From NCBI GenBank assembly GCA_029379385.1, contig CM055608.1, positions 21,822,350 to 21,886,349 of the forward strand: DNA of 64,000 nucleotides, in the 5' to 3' direction. A program made the position numbers and the translations under genes. Positions within the stretch are counted from its first letter, which is position 1. Each line of letters begins with the position of its first letter. Of the stretch, positions 60,601-64,000 are shown piece after piece. This DNA comes from Quillaja saponaria. Lineage: Eukaryota > Streptophyta > Magnoliopsida > Fabales > Quillajaceae. The notes below the pieces were generated by a model. That model was not told the origin of the DNA, searched no databases, and was given only the letters and a program-made list of their open reading frames with translations.

Positions 60601-60849
60601 TGAAGATTATCATGCAGTTTTACATATAATAAATTATGAATTTTATTTGAATTACCCATAGGTGTATTTAAACGCACATTATTAATTTATGAAATTATAT
60701 ACAAAGTAAATATCATCTTCATCAGACATAGAAATGTTTGAGAGACATTCATTCTCCAAGGCACAACGGTAATATATTTATGCATTTTTACTATACCTTT
60801 TTGCCATATATTGACGTACTTATTACATGAAACTGTATCTACTCAGACG

Positions 60850-61090
60850 AATCAGTATGCGATTATTCTCTTCTCTAATATGACCCAAAGCATTATGTAT
60901 CTCATCCATGGTATTTAATGGCATGATTATTGTTGTCGCACGAGGTACATACATGTTATATTCTGCAGCATCGGCTTGGAGTATTTCTAATCTAGCAACC
61001 ATGAATTCCTATTCTATAGTCATTGTTTTGAACACTTCAGTGGAATTATGCTTGTTAGGATCCAACGGTAGTAATAATCTTCTTCAAGAG
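60850..61090 (-). pseudogene. Unidentified coding-like fragment with a REENN motif
   Basis: Minus strand reads MVARLEILQADAAEYNMYV, PRATTIIMPLNTMDEIHNAL then GHIREENNRILIRL. The last motif resembles the RIR*ENNQMLLRR of the plus-strand fragment at 60400, so the two may be related in inverted orientation. Confidence 0.3.
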
Positions 61091-61099
61091 CCCAATAAC

Positions 61100-61832
61100 G
61101 CCCAGTGAAGTGAAGAGTTTTCTAACACTATACTGAATACTCATTGATTAACAAATTTATCAAGTAAAAACTTGTTCTGCACAAAATGTAAATGAATGCA
61201 TAATTTATAAGTACTTTGCATACCACAATAATTAGAAAGATCTTTTAAAAAATATAATTAAAGCATATAAATAATAGATTTTTGCTGCTAAACAATAATT
61301 TGATTGTACAAACAAGAATTTCACTACTGAGACAATAATAAAGTATTTAAATAATAATTTCTAATAATAGTTTTATTGTTTTACTAGGATGGATAATAAT
61401 TTCACTATTAAAACAAATATTTTATTGTACAAATAAAAATTTTATTATTCAAGAGAATAATTAATCGGGTTAAAAAATATTTCAATTAATCAATTTAAAA
61501 TTTAATCAAATTATTATAAAAAAATTATTTATTATCTTTATTAAATTTTAAAAAAAAAAATTCTTTCTAACAAAAAAAAAAAACTACAAATTATAACCTA
61601 TGAAAAAAAAAATTAACACTTAAAAATAATAAATAACAAATCTAGAACTTAAAATTATTGAATACCTACAATTATTATTCACGGGAATACAGTTGAAAGG
61701 CTTAAAGCATTCAACCTTTAGCCATTCAAAGACTGTAAACAAAACAGTAATTGCATGTATGAAAACACTGCAAGCACTGTTAATTTCACATGGCCAATAT
61801 GCGTGGTACATGAAATATAAGTGAGAATTTTT

Positions 61833-61863
<31 letters not shown>

Positions 61864-62039
61864 TTACAAGGAATAAAAATACAGAAGCAAAAAAAAAAAA
61901 AAAAAAAAAAAATACAATGGAGAAATTTAAAAAAAAATTAAAATAACGCATGCATTTACAGGGAAAAAAAATAAAGGAAAACTTTTAAATAATAAAATAA
62001 TAAAAAGATAAAAAAATAAAAGTATACATTTAGGAAAAA
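61100..62039. other. AT-rich, gene-free stretch
   Basis: Homopolymer runs, including a (TAAA)n run at 61839-61862 and a poly(A) run at about 61889-61911. No coding signal. Confidence 0.6.
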
Positions 62040-62460
62040 AATTAAATAAATAATTTGAAATAGTAACTTCGTGGCATGAAGTTACTGTTTATTAAATTAA
62101 AATTTTTTTGTATAGCTTTTTTCTTCTGAGTGGACAACAAAAACCAAAAGATAAAAAATATATTACAAGGAATAAATGAACAAAACAAAAATTACAATGA
62201 ACAAATGAACAAAACATGGACAGAAAAAGACAAAAAATATTGAATAGTAACTTCGTGGGTTGGGCTCACGCAGTTACTGTTCAAATATATATATATTAAA
62301 TTGTTTTTTGAAAAGAGATAAAAAATTTTCTTTTGATTGGTGCAATTTTTTTTTTTTTTTTAAATTACTACGAAAAAATGAACAAAAAGGAAAAAGACAA
62401 AAAGAAAATGAATATTAACTTCGTGAGTTAAGCTCATGAAGTTACTGTTCTTTTTATTTT
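62040..62460. repeat. Three hairpin-bearing tandem units, period about 170-180 bp
   Basis: AGTAACTTCGTG ... CATGAAGTTACT occurs at about 62062-62088, 62244-62277 and 62413-62449, each an inverted repeat with a 1-11 base loop. The units share flanking phrases AATGAACAAAA and AAAAAGACAAAA upstream of the hairpin. Confidence 0.75.
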
Positions 62461-64000
62461 TGTCTAGGCTTGAGGATGTGGTAGCTGATATGATAGTTAA
62501 GTTGGAAAAGTTGGTCCATTTTCAATATTATTTTCAAAAATGGTCCATTTTAAATTTATGTTTGAAAAAATAGGCCATTTGATGGATTTTTCCATTTTCC
62601 TCCACCACACCTTTAAGCCTACTGACCTTGACTTAAATTTTTTTCCTTCTTATCTTAACAGGCCTTTCTTTCTCCTTAGACATCTGCTGCTGGAAGCTTC
62701 AATGGAGGTCATGTTTTGCTTAGGTTTTAGTTCCTTTTGTTGCTGTGAGGTGTACAATAATAACCAAGCTAAATCCTCTTCTTGATTTCGGCCACTCTTC
62801 CTACTCCAAAAATCTGCTGGCCAAAACTTGTGTTGCTGCACTGTTTGGTTCCTATTTTCTTCTGAGAGGAAGCCTTGCTGTCACCTATTTTTCTTTCCCT
62901 TCTTTTCTTGCTTCTTTAGTGGCACTTTCATTAAGCTGTAGAAGGACACCAATGGCATGGGAAGGCAGCTTGGTGGGTGTTGGTTGTAGCAGCAGTTGGC
63001 CAATTATGAAGGTCCTTTGTTCTGGTTGTTTGCAAGGTAAATAGCTGGTCAAGGAGGGTCTTATTGGCAGCCAAACTCTAAGCTGCTGTCTTCTGTTTTG
63101 GGCAATAGCTTGATCATTTTGTTTTGCTTTATTGGCCATCTGTTATGGAACTAAGAGGGGAGGGTTCTGGCTCTTTATTTGACTTAGCAACAAGAGGGAA
63201 AGGAGGTAGGAAATTTTCCTACTTTCAATGCTTTTGATTTAGCTTAGGTGTTGTTATACTTGTTAAAGAGTTGTTGGAATTCCTTTAGGGTGAACTTTAG
63301 GTGTTTTAAGTTATTAAATATTTGAACATATGAGAATTAAGAGAAGGATATGGTAAATCAAAGTTGAATAAGTGGAAATATAAGGTAAGGGTATATAAGT
63401 ATTGAAGTAGGAAGTTTGGAATTAATTCTGTTAATGGTAGGAATGTATATTTTAGGTTCTTAGTTAACTTTATATAATTAATTTAAGTTGAATTTAATAA
63501 TGGAAATTGGAGTAGCAAGGGTAAGTGACTTGTGTTGATTGTAATAATAGGAATATATATAGGTACATAACAATTAAGTTTATAAGTTTCTTTAACTAAA
63601 TGGTTAATTTGAAAGCACTAAATTTGAGCATAGGCATAGTGGACAAATAGATAGTTTGAATATTTGGTTAATAGTAGGTAATTGATTTAAATTGAATTCC
63701 ATAATTGGATCATGAGTAATATAAGGGTTAATTGAATTGTGTGGATTATTGGGAAATCACATAGGCATGCTAAGTACTTAATAAAATGTTTAAAAGAACT
63801 TTAAGTACAGAGTAAGCCTAGGAATTAAATAACATGAATTTCATTAATTAAATAGTTGGTTGAAAGATATGGACAATTAATTAGGTTAATGTGGAACTTG
63901 ATAATTAGTACATGAGTAAGTTAATATTGGAATTATTGGTAATAGGGATTCTAGGAATTTAGATTAGTTTATTAAAATGAATATTTCCATACAAGAAGTG
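62461..64000. other. Right-end region, nothing recognised
   Basis: 62540-63140 has overlapping short ORFs on both strands with no domain I can identify; none has convincing start context or splice partners. 63140-64000 is AT-rich and without a sustained frame, with loosely recurring TTAATTGAATT-like phrases. Confidence 0.5.

Noticed and set aside
62540..63139. Cluster of overlapping ORFs on both strands
   Set aside because: None has a recognisable motif, and frames on opposite strands are equally long; no basis to call a gene.

Overview
The window is AT-rich nuclear DNA from a flowering plant, probably a eudicot. It has spliced exons with GT/AG borders, a plant-type HIT/GalT-family nucleotidyltransferase gene, and dense layers of plant LINE, Ty1/copia, Ty3/gypsy, CACTA and hAT sequence. 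I see no rRNA, tRNA gene or CRISPR array. Nearly all coding-like ORFs are decayed transposon proteins; the species cannot be named from the sequence.

Layout. 1-6412: an old LINE on the minus strand (ORF1 with a DUF4283-like domain, ORF2 endonuclease and RT), split by an internally deleted Ty3/gypsy copy (1232-4118) and running off the left edge. 6785-40730: two matching copia-type LTRs in the same orientation, the left one followed by an iMet PBS and the right one preceded by a purine tract. They bracket about 34 kb that appears to be one non-autonomous retroelement. Its own interior is made of cellular gene fragments (PTB-like RRM, fibrillarin, and several I cannot name) and has been inflated by insertions: a Tat/Ogre-like gypsy remnant (7180-10768), a solo LTR (L1, 12832-20415) that hosts a second copy of itself (L2, 14795-19026), and a third copy (L3, 20903-39902). 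L3 is split by a 14.9-kb CACTA element (21158-36062, perfect GCA duplication). The CACTA element in turn carries a hAT-type MITE (22698-23247, perfect 8-bp duplication) and a second copy of the left-hand Ty3 family (23492-27590).

43379-52902 is the only gene that looks intact: a three-exon, minus-strand gene for a 346-residue GalT-like/ADP-glucose phosphorylase-type enzyme. Intron 1 (5.76 kb) holds a degenerate copia element with a perfect ACAAG duplication, a LINE nested in its 5' LTR, and another 5'-truncated LINE with its own 10-bp duplication. Intron 2 holds a broken tandem copy of exon 2. Upstream lie an APC2-like exon fragment (53413-53757), two further coding-like pieces, a 306-bp tandem duplication, a fourth solo LTR of the L family (L4, 55898-60036), and AT-rich DNA with three regularly spaced hairpins (62060-62455). 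The last 1.5 kb shows nothing recognisable.

The best candidate for an undescribed system is the 6785-40730 composite: an LTR-bounded unit carrying pieces of at least two unrelated housekeeping genes, all on the plus strand.
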